A stretch of 64,000 nucleotides of DNA from Neorhizobium galegae bv. orientalis str. HAMBI 540 (GCF_000731315.1 NZ_HG938353.1:2294001-2358000); one strand, 5' to 3'. Counted from the stretch's first letter, positions 25,401 to 35,455 are shown. Made by a program: numbers and translations. Notes: generated by a model from the letters alone, not told the origin.

Positions 25401-26351
25401 ATGACCGATATTCAGGCCGATCTCGCAAGACCGCTCATCCTTGCCCGGGTGCCCGTGGCTGCCCGCCAGCGTGGCGCATTCACCGTGCAACCCTGGCTCT
25501 ATCTCTCACCGGCGCTCTGCCTTCTGATGATGTGGACCTATGTGCCGCTGCTCGAGGCGTTCCAGCTCTCCTTCTACCAATGGAACATGCTGCCGACCGC
25601 GCCGCAGCGCTATGTGGGCCTCACCAACTACCAGCGCCTGTTCGCACTGCCCGAGATGCGCGCCGCCCTCTGGAACACGCTTTTCTACATTCTCGGCCTA
25701 TTCCCGATGTCGGTGATCGTTCCGCTCTTCGTGGCGATCTGGACCCAGGATCTCGAAGGCCGCGCCCGGACGATCTATCGCGCGCTAATCTTCGTGCCTA
25801 TGATCGTAGCACCCGTGGTCGCCGCCATCCTCTGGCGCTGGCTGCTCAACGAGGACCAGGGGCTGATCACGCTCGGCCTGGAGACGATCGGCCTCGGCCG
25901 CATCGGCTTTCTGACCGATCCGAAATACGCGCTTGCGACGCTGACCTGGATTACCGGCTGGAAGCTGATCGGCTTTTCCACCCTGCTGTTTTCCGCCGCC
26001 AATGCCGGCATCAACCCCTCCTATATCGAAGCGGCGCGCATAGACGGCGCCAGCCGCTGGGGGATCATCCGCGATATCCGCCTGCCGCTGCTTTCGCCGA
26101 CCATCCTGCTTCTGTCGATGATGACGATCCTGTTCGGGGCGCAGTGGAGCTTTGCCTATATCAACGTGCTCACCAATGGCGGCCCGCTGAAATCGACCAC
26201 CAACATCTTCTACCTGCTCTGGGAATACGGTTTCCAGACCATGTCGGCCGGCTGGAGCTCGGCGGCCGGAATGATTGCCTTTGCCGGTTTTGCCGTCATC
26301 GCGGCGGGCTGCATGTGGCTGACCAAGAGGTTCGCGATCTATGACAACTGA
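25401..26351 (+). CDS. Sugar-type ABC permease, UgpA/MalF-like
   Basis: Inner-membrane permease of 316 residues with about six spans. The ATPase-contact loop EAARIDGASRWGIIRDIRLPLLSPT is the canonical EAA motif. The N-terminal span PWLYLSPALCLLMMWTYVPLLEAFQLSF is typical of MalF/UgpA. ATG 25401 was chosen over an earlier in-frame start. It overlaps the next permease by 11 bases. No ATPase is present in this operon. Confidence 0.92.
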   Translation: MTDIQADLARPLILARVPVAARQRGAFTVQPWLYLSPALCLLMMWTYVPLLEAFQLSFYQWNMLPTAPQRYVGLTNYQRLFALPEMRAALWNTLFYILGLFPMSVIVPLFVAIWTQDLEGRARTIYRALIFVPMIVAPVVAAILWRWLLNEDQGLITLGLETIGLGRIGFLTDPKYALATLTWITGWKLIGFSTLLFSAANAGINPSYIEAARIDGASRWGIIRDIRLPLLSPTILLLSMMTILFGAQWSFAYINVLTNGGPLKSTTNIFYLLWEYGFQTMSAGWSSAAGMIAFAGFAVIAAGCMWLTKRFAIYDN

Positions 26352-27204
26352 CGCCTCCCCTGACAGCATTGCGGTCGCTTCCGGCAGCCTCAAATTCGGT
26401 GGCATCCGCCGGCTTGCAGTGCATGCGGTGATGATCCTCCTGTCCTTCCTGTCCATCTTTCCGATCTACTGGATGATCGTCACCTCGCTTCGGCCGGAAA
26501 ACGAGATCTTCTCCACCGCGCTCTGGCCCAGCAACCCGTCGCTCGAAAACTATGTCTTCGTGCTGACCCGCATTCCGATGATCGGGATGCTGATCAACAC
26601 CACGATCGTATCCGCCGCCACCGCGATCCTGCAGGTCGTCACCGGCCTGTTTGCGGCCTATGCGCTGGTGCGCTGGCGCATGCGCCTTTCCGGCGTCATC
26701 CACGGGCTTATCGCGCTCTCGTGGCTGGTGCCTTTCCAGGTCACGATGATCCCCAACTACGTGCTCGCCTCGCGGCTCGGCCTCCTCGATACGTTGACCG
26801 GTCTGATTGTGCCGAATGCGGCGCATGCCTTCGCGATCCTGCTGCTCTACAACGCGATGCGTTCGTTCCCGACCGAGATCCTCGAAGCGGCGCGCATCGA
26901 CGGCGCCAGAAGCTGGAAGATCCTCTGGCAGATCGTCGTGCCGAATATGGGCGCGCCGATTGCCTCGCTGTCGATCATCGCCTTCATCTCCGCCTGGAAC
27001 GAATATTTCTGGCCGCTGCTTCTGTCGAGAAAGCCGGAGAACTCGGTCGTCCAGATCGGCCTGCAGATGTTCATGACCCAGGAGGGCAATCTCTGGGGGC
27101 CGCTGATGGCGGCTGCCGCACTCGCCAGCATGCCGATCCTGATCATCTACCTGGTCCTGCAGCGCCACGTCATCGAATCCTTCATGAAATCCGGAATCCG
27201 CTGA
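26341..27204 (+). CDS. Sugar-type ABC permease, UgpE/MalG-like
   Basis: Second permease, 287 residues, with the MalG-type EAA loop LEAARIDGARSWKILWQIVVPNMGAP and the C-terminal FISAWNEYFWPLLLSRKPEN. About six membrane spans are seen. Overlap with the upstream permease gene implies coupled translation. The phosphatase gene starts one base after its stop. Confidence 0.92.
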   Translation: MTTDASPDSIAVASGSLKFGGIRRLAVHAVMILLSFLSIFPIYWMIVTSLRPENEIFSTALWPSNPSLENYVFVLTRIPMIGMLINTTIVSAATAILQVVTGLFAAYALVRWRMRLSGVIHGLIALSWLVPFQVTMIPNYVLASRLGLLDTLTGLIVPNAAHAFAILLLYNAMRSFPTEILEAARIDGARSWKILWQIVVPNMGAPIASLSIIAFISAWNEYFWPLLLSRKPENSVVQIGLQMFMTQEGNLWGPLMAAAALASMPILIIYLVLQRHVIESFMKSGIR

Positions 27205-27205
27205 T

Positions 27206-27946
27206 ATGCTGAGTTACGAACGCCTGATTACGCTGGAAGGCGCCCACAATGTCCGCGACCTCGGCGGTTACCAGACCTCGAACGGCGGCCCGACCCGCTG
27301 GCGCTCGATCCTGCGCGGCGACGCATTGCACCGGTTGAGCGAGGCCGATATCGAAACCTTGCTGGACAACGGACTTGCCACCGTCATCGACCTGCGCAAC
27401 GCCAACGAGATCGCCGCCGAAGCCAACCCGTTCGCCGGTCACGCTCGGGTGCGCTACTACAATACGCCGCTGTTTTCGGCGCTGGCGCCCGTCGAGATGA
27501 TGGCGAATGCGGTGGCGAGCTTCGATATGGGCGACCGCTATTGCCAGGCGATCGACAACTGCCAGCCGGCCATTGCCAAAGTCCTGAAGACCATCGCCGA
27601 CGCGCCGGATGGCGCCGTGCTCTTCCATTGCAGCGCCGGCAAGGACCGCACCGGTGTGATTTCGGCGCTGCTGCTCGCCAATGCCGACGTCGATGAGGCA
27701 ACCATCGTTGAAGATTATGCTCTGACGGCGACCATCTCCGGACCGCTGATTGCAAGGCTACGGGAACGGGCACTTGGTCGTGGGACGACGCCGGAACTGG
27801 TCGATATCGTCCTCGCCTCCGAACCACGCAGCATGCGGCAGGCGCTGGACCATATCCGCCGTCGCCATGGCGGCGTCGAGGCCTATCTCTCTACGCTCGG
27901 CCTCGATGAAACCGAGCGGGAAAAGCTTCGCAACCGCCTGGCCTAG
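27206..27946 (+). CDS. Tyrosine-phosphatase-family protein (DSP-like)
   Basis: Cytoplasmic phosphatase of 246 residues. The catalytic P-loop is VLFHCSAGKDRTGVISAL (Cys142, Arg148 in HC-x5-R). Upstream are NVRDLGGYQTSNGG and VIDLRNANEIAAEAN, the markers of the Y_phosphatase3 group. In bacteria such proteins often dephosphorylate small molecules or lipids. It ends the operon with phosphodiesterase and ABC genes, so phosphate removal from an imported or released phosphomonoester is a plausible second step. Confidence 0.88.
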   Translation: MLSYERLITLEGAHNVRDLGGYQTSNGGPTRWRSILRGDALHRLSEADIETLLDNGLATVIDLRNANEIAAEANPFAGHARVRYYNTPLFSALAPVEMMANAVASFDMGDRYCQAIDNCQPAIAKVLKTIADAPDGAVLFHCSAGKDRTGVISALLLANADVDEATIVEDYALTATISGPLIARLRERALGRGTTPELVDIVLASEPRSMRQALDHIRRRHGGVEAYLSTLGLDETEREKLRNRLA

Positions 27947-27983
27947 GACCTCAAGGTCGTGAACGAGAAGAGCAGCGCCGTGC

Positions 27984-28955
27984 TCAGCTCTGCGGCCGCG
28001 CGGCCGGAACCAGCACGCGGTCGACGATCCGCGAGTCGAGGTCGTAGACGGAGATCGGCGTCTGCTTGCCGATCCGGGTGCCGTCGAGAAGGCGGATCAA
28101 ATCATCCGCGCCGCCGACGGGCTGGCCGTCGATCGCCAGGATGAAATCGCCCTCCTTCAGGCCAGCCAGATCGGCCGGGCTGCCGGGATCGATGCGGCGG
28201 ATACGCACCGTCGTCTCCTGCAACATGCCGGCCTTTACCGCGACGCGGCGCGGCAGCGCGGTCGTATCGACGACGATGCCGATAAAGGCGCGCCGCACAT
28301 GGCCGAAACGCAAAATCTCCGAGACGACGAAATTGGCCGTGTTGGAGGCGACCGCAAAGGCGATGCCCTGCGCGCCGCGGATAACCGCCGTGTTGACGCC
28401 GACCACTTCACCGGAGGCAGACACCAGCGGTCCGCCGGAATTGCCCGGATTGAGCGCCGCATCGGTCTGTACGACGTCGTCGATCAACCGGCCGGTGGAC
28501 GACCGCATCGATCGACCCAGCGCAGATACGACGCCCGATGTCACCGACCAGTCGAAACCGAGCGGATTGCCGATCGCGATCGCGATATGGCCGCGCCGCA
28601 GCTTCTGGGAATCGCCGAGCCGTGCCCAGGCCTGCACGTCCATGTCGGCACGCACCAGCGCGATATCTGTGTCGGCATCGCGACCTAGAACTGCGCCCTG
28701 CCCGACCGCCCCGTTGGCGCTGCGGATACGGACGGTCTTGGCGTCTGCCACGACGTGGTGGTTGGTGATGATCAGGCCGTCGGGCGAAATCGCAAAGCCC
28801 GACCCGTGGCCTCCTTGGCCAGCAACGCCGCCCAGCCGCTCGATGCGGCTTACGGCAGGACCGACGCGGTCGACCGCGCCGGCAACCGTCTCCGAATAGG
28901 CGTCGAGAAGCACGCCATCCTCGGGGACGGGAGGATTGATATCGATAAATCCCAT
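27984..28955 (-). CDS. HtrA/DegP-like S1C serine protease with PDZ domain
   Basis: Trypsin-fold protease of 323 residues. The catalytic triad is visible: ITNHHVVA (His67), DADTDIAL (Asp97) and NPGNSGGPL (Ser173). A single PDZ domain fills roughly residues 220-315 (GSPADLAGLKEGDFILAIDGQPVGG). No signal peptide or membrane anchor is seen with the ATG at 28955, which has GGAG upstream; a GTG 7 codons earlier adds no secretion signal either. So it appears cytoplasmic, unlike DegP/DegS. It is convergent with the phosphatase gene. Confidence 0.87.
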   Translation of the reverse strand: MGFIDINPPVPEDGVLLDAYSETVAGAVDRVGPAVSRIERLGGVAGQGGHGSGFAISPDGLIITNHHVVADAKTVRIRSANGAVGQGAVLGRDADTDIALVRADMDVQAWARLGDSQKLRRGHIAIAIGNPLGFDWSVTSGVVSALGRSMRSSTGRLIDDVVQTDAALNPGNSGGPLVSASGEVVGVNTAVIRGAQGIAFAVASNTANFVVSEILRFGHVRRAFIGIVVDTTALPRRVAVKAGMLQETTVRIRRIDPGSPADLAGLKEGDFILAIDGQPVGGADDLIRLLDGTRIGKQTPISVYDLDSRIVDRVLVPAARPQS

Positions 28956-29029
28956 CACAAGAACTCCGGAAAACACCTTCTCGGAAAAGGGAAGGTTGTA
29001 GAAGAAGCTGATGTGGTGGGCCTAAAAGG

Positions 29030-29055
29030 CAGAAACAAGAACCCGCCGTGCGGGC
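29030..29055 (-). terminator. Possible terminator after udh
   Basis: On the minus strand GCCCGC-ACG-GCGGGT forms a short stem immediately after the udh stop and is followed by a T-rich run (TTCTTGTTTCT). The stem is only six pairs, with one wobble, so strength is uncertain. Confidence 0.5.
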
Positions 29056-29853
29056 TCAGTCCTCGGCGAAGATCGGGTCCTGGGTGAACATGCCGCCCTG
29101 GTAGACCGCAAGCGCCGAGGTCGGTTCCGGACGCGGAATGCTGGCTTCCAGTTCCGCGCGATAACGTTCTGCATTGTCCTTCGGCTTCCAGCCGAGATAG
29201 GACGCATGCGAATTGTCCCACCACTTGCTGTCATTGTCGGAAATGCCCCAGATGATCGGGCAGCCGAGCATCGGGGTCCGGAAGACGCAGCCGATCAGCG
29301 ACACGAAGTCGTCATGTGACATCCAGCCGGACAGCATCCGGTGGTTGATCGGTTTTTCGAAGCAGCTGCCGATCCTGACTAGCGCCGTCTCCTGGCCGAA
29401 TTTCTCGAAATACATGCGCGCCAGAGCCTCGCCGAAGCATTTCGAAACGCCGTAAAGCCCGTCCGGCTTCATCGGAGCCTTGACGTCGATATGCTCGTCC
29501 TGCCGGTAGAAACCGACGACATGGTTGGAACTGGCGAACAGGATGCGGGGCTGGCCGTGCGCCCGAGCCGCCTCGTAGAGATTGTAGAGGCCGAGCAGGT
29601 TGGCATTGAGGATCTTCGAAAACTTGTCCTCCACCGAAACACCGCCGAGATGCAGGATACCATCGCAGCCCTCAACCAGCTTCATGACCGCATCTGCATC
29701 CGCGAGATCGCAGACGACCAGCTCCTCATTTGGGCCGGCGGTGCCGAGATCGACGATATCGGACAGGCGAAGCGTTTCGGCGAACCCGGCAAGACGGCTA
29801 CGCATGGCGCGTCCGAGGCCGCCGGCGGCACCGGTGATCAAAAGTCTTTTCAA
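29056..29853 (-). CDS. udh: Uronate dehydrogenase
   Basis: NAD-dependent dehydrogenase of 265 residues oxidising D-galacturonate and D-glucuronate to the aldarolactone. The Rossmann motif KRLLITGAAGGLGRAMRSRL opens the protein. The catalytic Tyr-Lys is in GLYGVSKCFGEALARMY, and ALVRIGSCFEKP and WDNSHASYLGWKPKDNAE match the Agrobacterium enzyme as I remember it. TTG 29853 is the best start: GGAGG lies nine bases before it and it gives the exact length of the known enzyme. The frame runs 69 bases further up without family similarity. First enzyme of the pathway continued by gci, gli, kdgD and the semialdehyde dehydrogenase. Confidence 0.92.
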   Translation of the reverse strand: MKRLLITGAAGGLGRAMRSRLAGFAETLRLSDIVDLGTAGPNEELVVCDLADADAVMKLVEGCDGILHLGGVSVEDKFSKILNANLLGLYNLYEAARAHGQPRILFASSNHVVGFYRQDEHIDVKAPMKPDGLYGVSKCFGEALARMYFEKFGQETALVRIGSCFEKPINHRMLSGWMSHDDFVSLIGCVFRTPMLGCPIIWGISDNDSKWWDNSHASYLGWKPKDNAERYRAELEASIPRPEPTSALAVYQGGMFTQDPIFAED

Positions 29854-29908
29854 GAAATCATCCTCCGAAAGCGGCCCGTCGGCCGCGGCAATCCAGTTCA
29901 TTGGCCAA

Positions 29909-29923
29909 CTTGTTCGTGACAAG
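29909..29923. promoter_or_regulatory. GntR/FadR-type operator between udh and gntR
   Basis: CTTGT-5 bases-ACAAG is an inverted repeat close to the FadR-subfamily core TNGT-n-ACNA. It lies 56 bases before the udh start. A related half site (GACTTGTTGACC on the minus strand) is at 29957-29968. The stronger copy is at 30803-30820 before kdgD. Confidence 0.6.
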
Positions 29924-30051
29924 CTTCAATACTTATCATACATGTTGAGAAAGCTCGGTCAACAAGTCGGAGCCGGCTTAGCGCGGTCGCTTAAGCTTGA
30001 CACGCGTGTTGACGCGATATTGTGATGCGCCGCCGAGCAGGGAGGAATGAA

Positions 30052-30802
30052 ATGAGCGTAGAAACCAGACTCGATACCGGCAGGGGATCGAGGACGCTAG
30101 TTTCCCGCCTCGGAGAAACGCTACGCCAGGCAATTGCTGCGGGCCAGTTTCCGCCGGGCTCGCGCCTGCCGAGCGAAGCGCAGCTGACCGAGGCGCACGG
30201 CGTCAGCCGCACCGTCGTCCGCGAGGCCATCGCATCGCTGCGCGCCGACCGGTTGGTCGAAGCGCGCCAGGGCGCCGGCGTCTTCGTGCTGGAGCCTTCG
30301 CGCAACGTGCAGCCGGTCATGCTATCCCTGTCGAATATCGATCTTGCCCGCGTATCCTCGATGATCGAGCTCCTGGAGCTTAGAACCGCGGTGGAAGTCG
30401 AGGCTGCAGGGCTTGCGGCCCTTCGCCGCTCCCCCGCACAGGAAGAGGTCATTCTCGATCGTCATTATGCGGTTCGGGCCTGTCTCGATGCGGCAAAACC
30501 GACCAGCGAGGCAGACTTTGCGCTGCATCTTGCCATTGCCGAAGCCACCAACAATCCCCGTTTCCGCGAATTCCTGACGATGATCGGCCGCAGCCTGATC
30601 CCGCGCGCAGCATTACGCCCGGACGATTCGGAGGCCGACCAGGCAGCCTATATCAAGCTGCTCGACGAGGAACATAATGCCATTGTCGTGGCGATTTCCG
30701 ACGGCGACGAAGACCGTGCCCGCGACGCCATGCGCCGGCATCTGCGGGGTGCGCAGCTGCGTTATCGCACCCTCCTCCGGGAGCTTCGGGAAGCTGTAAG
30801 AT

Positions 30803-30804
<2 letters not shown>
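30052..30804 (+). CDS. GntR/FadR-family regulator of uronate genes
   Basis: Regulator of 250 residues. Winged helix residues about 15-85 include LPSEAQLTEAHGVSRTVVREAIASLRADRLVEARQGAGVFV. The C-terminal FCD domain contains DFALHLAIAEATNNPRF with the usual ligand/metal histidines. ATG 30052 follows GGAGG. It lies between divergent udh and co-directional kdgD-gci-gli, with matching TTGT/ACAA dyads on both sides, so it most likely represses both until a pathway intermediate binds. Confidence 0.9.
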
Positions 30805-31785
<981 letters not shown>

Positions 31786-31789
31786 TCCC

Positions 31790-32926
31790 ATGAAGATCGC
31801 TTCCGTTCGCACCCACCTTCTCGAACACAGGCTCGACGTCGCCTTCGAAAGCGCCTCGATGCGCTTCGATCGCCGCGCTCATGTGCTCGTTGAGATCGAG
31901 TGCGATGACGGCACGATCGGCTGGGGCGAATGCCTCGGCCCGGCCCGGCCGAATGCGGCCGTGGTCGCGACCTATGCGAACTGGCTGATCGGCGAAAACC
32001 CTCTCGAAACCGAAAAGATCTGGGCGCGGCTCTATAATGCGCTGCGCGACCAGGGCCAGCGCGGCCTTGCCGTCACGGCACTGTCCGGCATCGACATCGC
32101 GCTTTGGGATATCAAGGGCAAACATTTCGGCGTGCCGGTCTCGATCCTGCTCGGCGGGCGTTTCCGCGAGAACGTCAGGGCCTATGCGACCGGCAGCTTC
32201 AAGCGCGACGGCGTCGACCGCGTCGAGGACAATGCGACGGATGTCGCCCGTTATTGGGATGAGGGTTTTCACGCCAGCAAGATCAAGATCGGCTTCGGCG
32301 TCGAGGAGGATCTGCGCGTCATCCGCGCCGTGCGCGACGCCGTCGGCCCCGACATGCGGCTGATGGTCGACGCCAACCACGGTTATGACGCCATCGAGGC
32401 GATCAGGTTCGGCCAGGCGGCGGCAGAACTCAACATCGACTGGTTCGAAGAGCCGGTCGTGCCCGAACAGCTCGCCGCCTATCGCGAAGTCCGCGCCCGC
32501 CAGCCGATCCCGGTCGCCGGCGGCGAGACCTGGCACAGCCGCTGGGGCATGCGCGAGCCGTTGGAAACCCGTGCCGTCGATATCCTGCAGCCCGACCTTG
32601 CCGGTGTCGGCGGCTTTACCGAAGCCAAGCGCGTTGCCGATATGGCCGCCCTTCACGGCATCCGCGTCGTGCCGCATGTCTGGGGCACCGCTGTCCATAT
32701 CTCAGCCGCATTGCAGTTCATGGCGGCAATGATCCCGAGCCCGGTTCGTGTCAACCCGATCGAACCGATCCTCGAATTCGACCGTACCCACAATCCGTTC
32801 CGTCAGGCGGTGATCAAAACCCCGATCGAACACGAGCGCGGCGTGGTGCAGATCCCGAACGGCCCCGGCCTTGGGATCGAAATCAACCGCGATGCGCTCA
32901 AAGAATTCCGCATGGGAGATATCTGA
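31790..32926 (+). CDS. gci: D-galactarolactone cycloisomerase
   Basis: Enolase-superfamily enzyme of 378 residues that opens galactaro-1,4-lactone to 3-deoxy-2-keto-hexarate. Metal and catalytic regions are visible: ACKIKIG-type SKIKIGFG, MVDANHGYDA (Asp), IDWFEEPVVPEQ (Glu), VAGGETWHSRWG (Glu) and VVPHVWGTAVH (His). The sequence follows the characterised Agrobacterium Gci almost residue by residue in these regions, including HNPFRQAV near the end. It overlaps gli by one base. Confidence 0.93.
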   Translation: MKIASVRTHLLEHRLDVAFESASMRFDRRAHVLVEIECDDGTIGWGECLGPARPNAAVVATYANWLIGENPLETEKIWARLYNALRDQGQRGLAVTALSGIDIALWDIKGKHFGVPVSILLGGRFRENVRAYATGSFKRDGVDRVEDNATDVARYWDEGFHASKIKIGFGVEEDLRVIRAVRDAVGPDMRLMVDANHGYDAIEAIRFGQAAAELNIDWFEEPVVPEQLAAYREVRARQPIPVAGGETWHSRWGMREPLETRAVDILQPDLAGVGGFTEAKRVADMAALHGIRVVPHVWGTAVHISAALQFMAAMIPSPVRVNPIEPILEFDRTHNPFRQAVIKTPIEHERGVVQIPNGPGLGIEINRDALKEFRMGDI

Positions 32927-33792
32927 TGCTCGTCCGCACCCTTTCCGGCACGCCGCCCAAGACCAAACTGCCCAAGGGCGCGATCGACACTCAGATGCAT
33001 GCATACCTGCCGGGCTTTCCCTCTCTGCCCGGCGGTCCGGGCCTTCCGGCGGGAGATTTGCCGACGCCGGCCCAGTATCTCCAGTTCATGCACTGGATCG
33101 GCATCGAGCGGGTCATCGTCACCCAGGGCAATGCCCAGCAGCGCGACAATTCCAATCTCAACGCCTGCCTTGCGGAATTCGGATCGATCGCCCGCGGCGT
33201 CTGCGTCATCGACAGCACCACATCGGACGCCGAACTGGACCGCCTTTCCACAGCCGGCAATGTCGGTGCGCGGATCATGGATCTGCCCGGCGGCGCGGTG
33301 AACCTCAGCGAACTCGAAGCCGTCGATGCCAAGGCGGCCTCGCAAGACTGGATGGTCGCTGTCCAGTTCGACGGCAGCAACATTCTCGATCACGAGGCGC
33401 GGCTCGCAAAACTGAAATCCCGCTGGGTCTTCGATCACCATGGCAAGTTCTTTTCAGGTGTGACACCGGACAGCCCGCAGATCGCAGCCGTCAAGCGGCT
33501 GATCGACCGTGGAAAATGCTGGTTCAAGTTCGCCGGCGTCTACGAATCTTCGAAGGCCGGCGGCCCGGACTATGCCGACGTCGCAGCCATCGCCCGCGAG
33601 ATCGCCAGATATGCACCGGAACGGATCGTCTGGGGCACCAACTGGCCGCACAATCTCGCCCGCGAACAGGCCGATTATCCGGATGACGTGGCGCTGACCG
33701 ACACCGTGCTCGGCTGGTTCCCAAACGATGCGGCACGCCAGCTCGCGCTCGTGAAAAACCCTGAAGAGCTTTACGGCCTGTCGGCCCAATAA
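32926..33792 (+). CDS. gli: D-galactarolactone isomerase
   Basis: Amidohydrolase-superfamily (PDC hydrolase-like) enzyme of 288 residues interconverting galactaro-1,5- and 1,4-lactones so that Gci can act. N-terminal metal region IDTQMHAYLPG, middle HHGKFF in SRWVFDHHGKFFSG, and C-terminal RIVWGTNWPHN match the Agrobacterium enzyme. It joins gci by the TGATG overlap. Together with Udh and Gci it forms the oxidative uronate route. Confidence 0.92.
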   Translation: MLVRTLSGTPPKTKLPKGAIDTQMHAYLPGFPSLPGGPGLPAGDLPTPAQYLQFMHWIGIERVIVTQGNAQQRDNSNLNACLAEFGSIARGVCVIDSTTSDAELDRLSTAGNVGARIMDLPGGAVNLSELEAVDAKAASQDWMVAVQFDGSNILDHEARLAKLKSRWVFDHHGKFFSGVTPDSPQIAAVKRLIDRGKCWFKFAGVYESSKAGGPDYADVAAIAREIARYAPERIVWGTNWPHNLAREQADYPDDVALTDTVLGWFPNDAARQLALVKNPEELYGLSAQ

Positions 33793-33872
33793 GCGGCAAG
33801 GCAAGCCCTAGGAGACTGAGAATTTAAACGACCGGGGCACGGAGGCCCCGGCGATTAACGGAGGAGGACAAC

Positions 33873-34844
33873 ATGAAACTCACGAAATTGCTCGGCCTCG
33901 CATTCGGTCTCGCGCTCAGCGCGACCGCCGCCAATGCGCAGGTTACCCTGCGTTCCGCCGATATCCATCCGGATGGCTATCCGACCGTCGATGCCGTCAA
34001 ATATATGGGCGAACTAATCTCCCAGCGCACCAACGGCCGCATCAAGATCCAGGTGATGAACAACTCGGTGCTGGGTGGTGAAAAGGACACGATCGAACAG
34101 ACCCGTTTCGGCGTCATCGATTTGAACCGCGTCAATGCAGCGCCGTTCAACAATCTCGTGCCGCAAACCACCGTTCTCGGCCTGCCCTTCCTGTTTCGTT
34201 CGACCGAGCACATGCACAAGGTCGTCGACGGCCCGATCGGCGACGAAATCCTGAAAGCCTTCGAACCGCATGGCCTGATCGGTCTCGCCTACTACGATTC
34301 CGGCGCGCGCTCCTTCTACACGACCAAGAAACCGATCACCAAGCTTGCCGACCTGAAGGGCATGAAAATCCGCGTCCAGCAATCCGACCTTTGGATCGCC
34401 ATGATGCAGGCCTTCGGCGCCAACCCGACGCCGATGCCGATGGGCGAAGTCTATTCCTCGCTCGAAACCGGTGTGGTCGACGGCGCAGAAAACAACTGGC
34501 CGTCCTATGAGTCCGCCCGCCACTACGAGATCGCCAAGAACTATACGCTGACGGAACATTCGCTGAACCCGGAAATCCTGGTCATGTCGAAGATCTCCTG
34601 GGACAAGCTGACACCCGAAGACCAGAAGATCTTCCGCCAGGCAGCCAAGGATTCGGTCGTCAAGATGCGCGAACTCTGGACTGCCCGCGAAAAGTCCTCG
34701 GAAGCCAAGGTTCGTGCTGCTGGCGCCAACATTATCAAGGTCAACAAGGACGAGTTCTCGGCAGCGATGAAGCCGGTCTATGACAAGTTCGTCACGGACG
34801 CGAAGCAAAAGGCTCTGCTGGAGCAGATCCAGGCCGTCAAGTAA
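33873..34844 (+). CDS. dctP: TRAP transporter binding protein, DctP type
   Basis: Periplasmic binding protein of 323 residues with signal peptide (LLGLAFGLALSATAANAQ). TRAP landmarks are TNGRIKIQVMNNSVLGGEKDTIEQTRFGVID, the substrate-binding arginine region ADLKGMKIRVQQSD, and PMPMGEVYSSLETGVVDGAENNWPSYESARHYE. The neighbouring pathway genes make D-galacturonate/glucuronate the likely substrate. A strong hairpin terminator follows, before dctQ. Confidence 0.93.
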   Translation: MKLTKLLGLAFGLALSATAANAQVTLRSADIHPDGYPTVDAVKYMGELISQRTNGRIKIQVMNNSVLGGEKDTIEQTRFGVIDLNRVNAAPFNNLVPQTTVLGLPFLFRSTEHMHKVVDGPIGDEILKAFEPHGLIGLAYYDSGARSFYTTKKPITKLADLKGMKIRVQQSDLWIAMMQAFGANPTPMPMGEVYSSLETGVVDGAENNWPSYESARHYEIAKNYTLTEHSLNPEILVMSKISWDKLTPEDQKIFRQAAKDSVVKMRELWTAREKSSEAKVRAAGANIIKVNKDEFSAAMKPVYDKFVTDAKQKALLEQIQAVK

Positions 34845-34858
34845 GTTCGAAAAAGAAG

Positions 34859-34887
34859 CCGGCCCTCTGATCAGAGGGCCGGTTTTT
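34859..34887 (+). terminator. Strong hairpin terminator between dctP and dctQ
   Basis: CCGGCCCTCTGA and TCAGAGGGCCGG form a perfect 24-base palindrome followed by TTTTT. It lies 14 bases after the dctP stop, inside the TRAP operon. Partial termination here would yield more binding protein than membrane subunits. Confidence 0.88.
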
Positions 34888-34933
34888 CATTTCCGGCACC
34901 GGGGAACGTCGCCGGATCGTGGAGGACAGGTTC

Positions 34934-35455
34934 ATGAGAAATTTCATGTTGGCCATCAAGCCAATTCTGGGCGGGCTCAGCCGCCTATCGCTCTATATTT
35001 CCGGCATCGGCATGATCGCCATGACCCTCATTGTCGGCTGGCAGGTCTTCGGCCGTTATATCCTGAACGACTCGCCCAGCTGGTCCGAGCCGCTGTCGCT
35101 CTACCTGATGTCCTGGTTCATCATGCTCGGAGCCGCCGTCGGCGTGCGTGAGAGCGTGCATCTCGGGCTCGATATCGTTCGTTACGTCATGCCACCGGCA
35201 ATCCAGAAGGCCATGGACCTCCTGAGCCTCGGCCTGATCGTGCTGTTCGGGATAGGCATGGCCTATTATTCAACGCTGCTCGCCAAGGGCACGTGGTCGG
35301 CCACCATTCCCGTTCTCGGCTGGCCGGGCGGCACCGACTTCTTCCCGATGATCGTCGGAGGCATCATGATCTCCCTTTTCGCTCTGGAGCGCTTCGTCGA
35401 CGTCGCCATCGGCGAGGAAATTGCTGCTGACGTCCTCGTGCAGGAGGCTGCGTAA
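34934..35455 (+). CDS. dctQ: TRAP transporter small permease, DctQ type
   Basis: Small membrane subunit, 173 residues with four hydrophobic segments. The DctQ motif WQVFGRYILNDSPSWSEPLSLYLMSWFIMLGAAVGVRE is clearly recognisable in the first half. ATG 34934 has GGAGG 8 bases upstream. It ends on the dctM start (TAATG), so the two membrane subunits are co-translated. Confidence 0.92.
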   Translation: MRNFMLAIKPILGGLSRLSLYISGIGMIAMTLIVGWQVFGRYILNDSPSWSEPLSLYLMSWFIMLGAAVGVRESVHLGLDIVRYVMPPAIQKAMDLLSLGLIVLFGIGMAYYSTLLAKGTWSATIPVLGWPGGTDFFPMIVGGIMISLFALERFVDVAIGEEIAADVLVQEAA

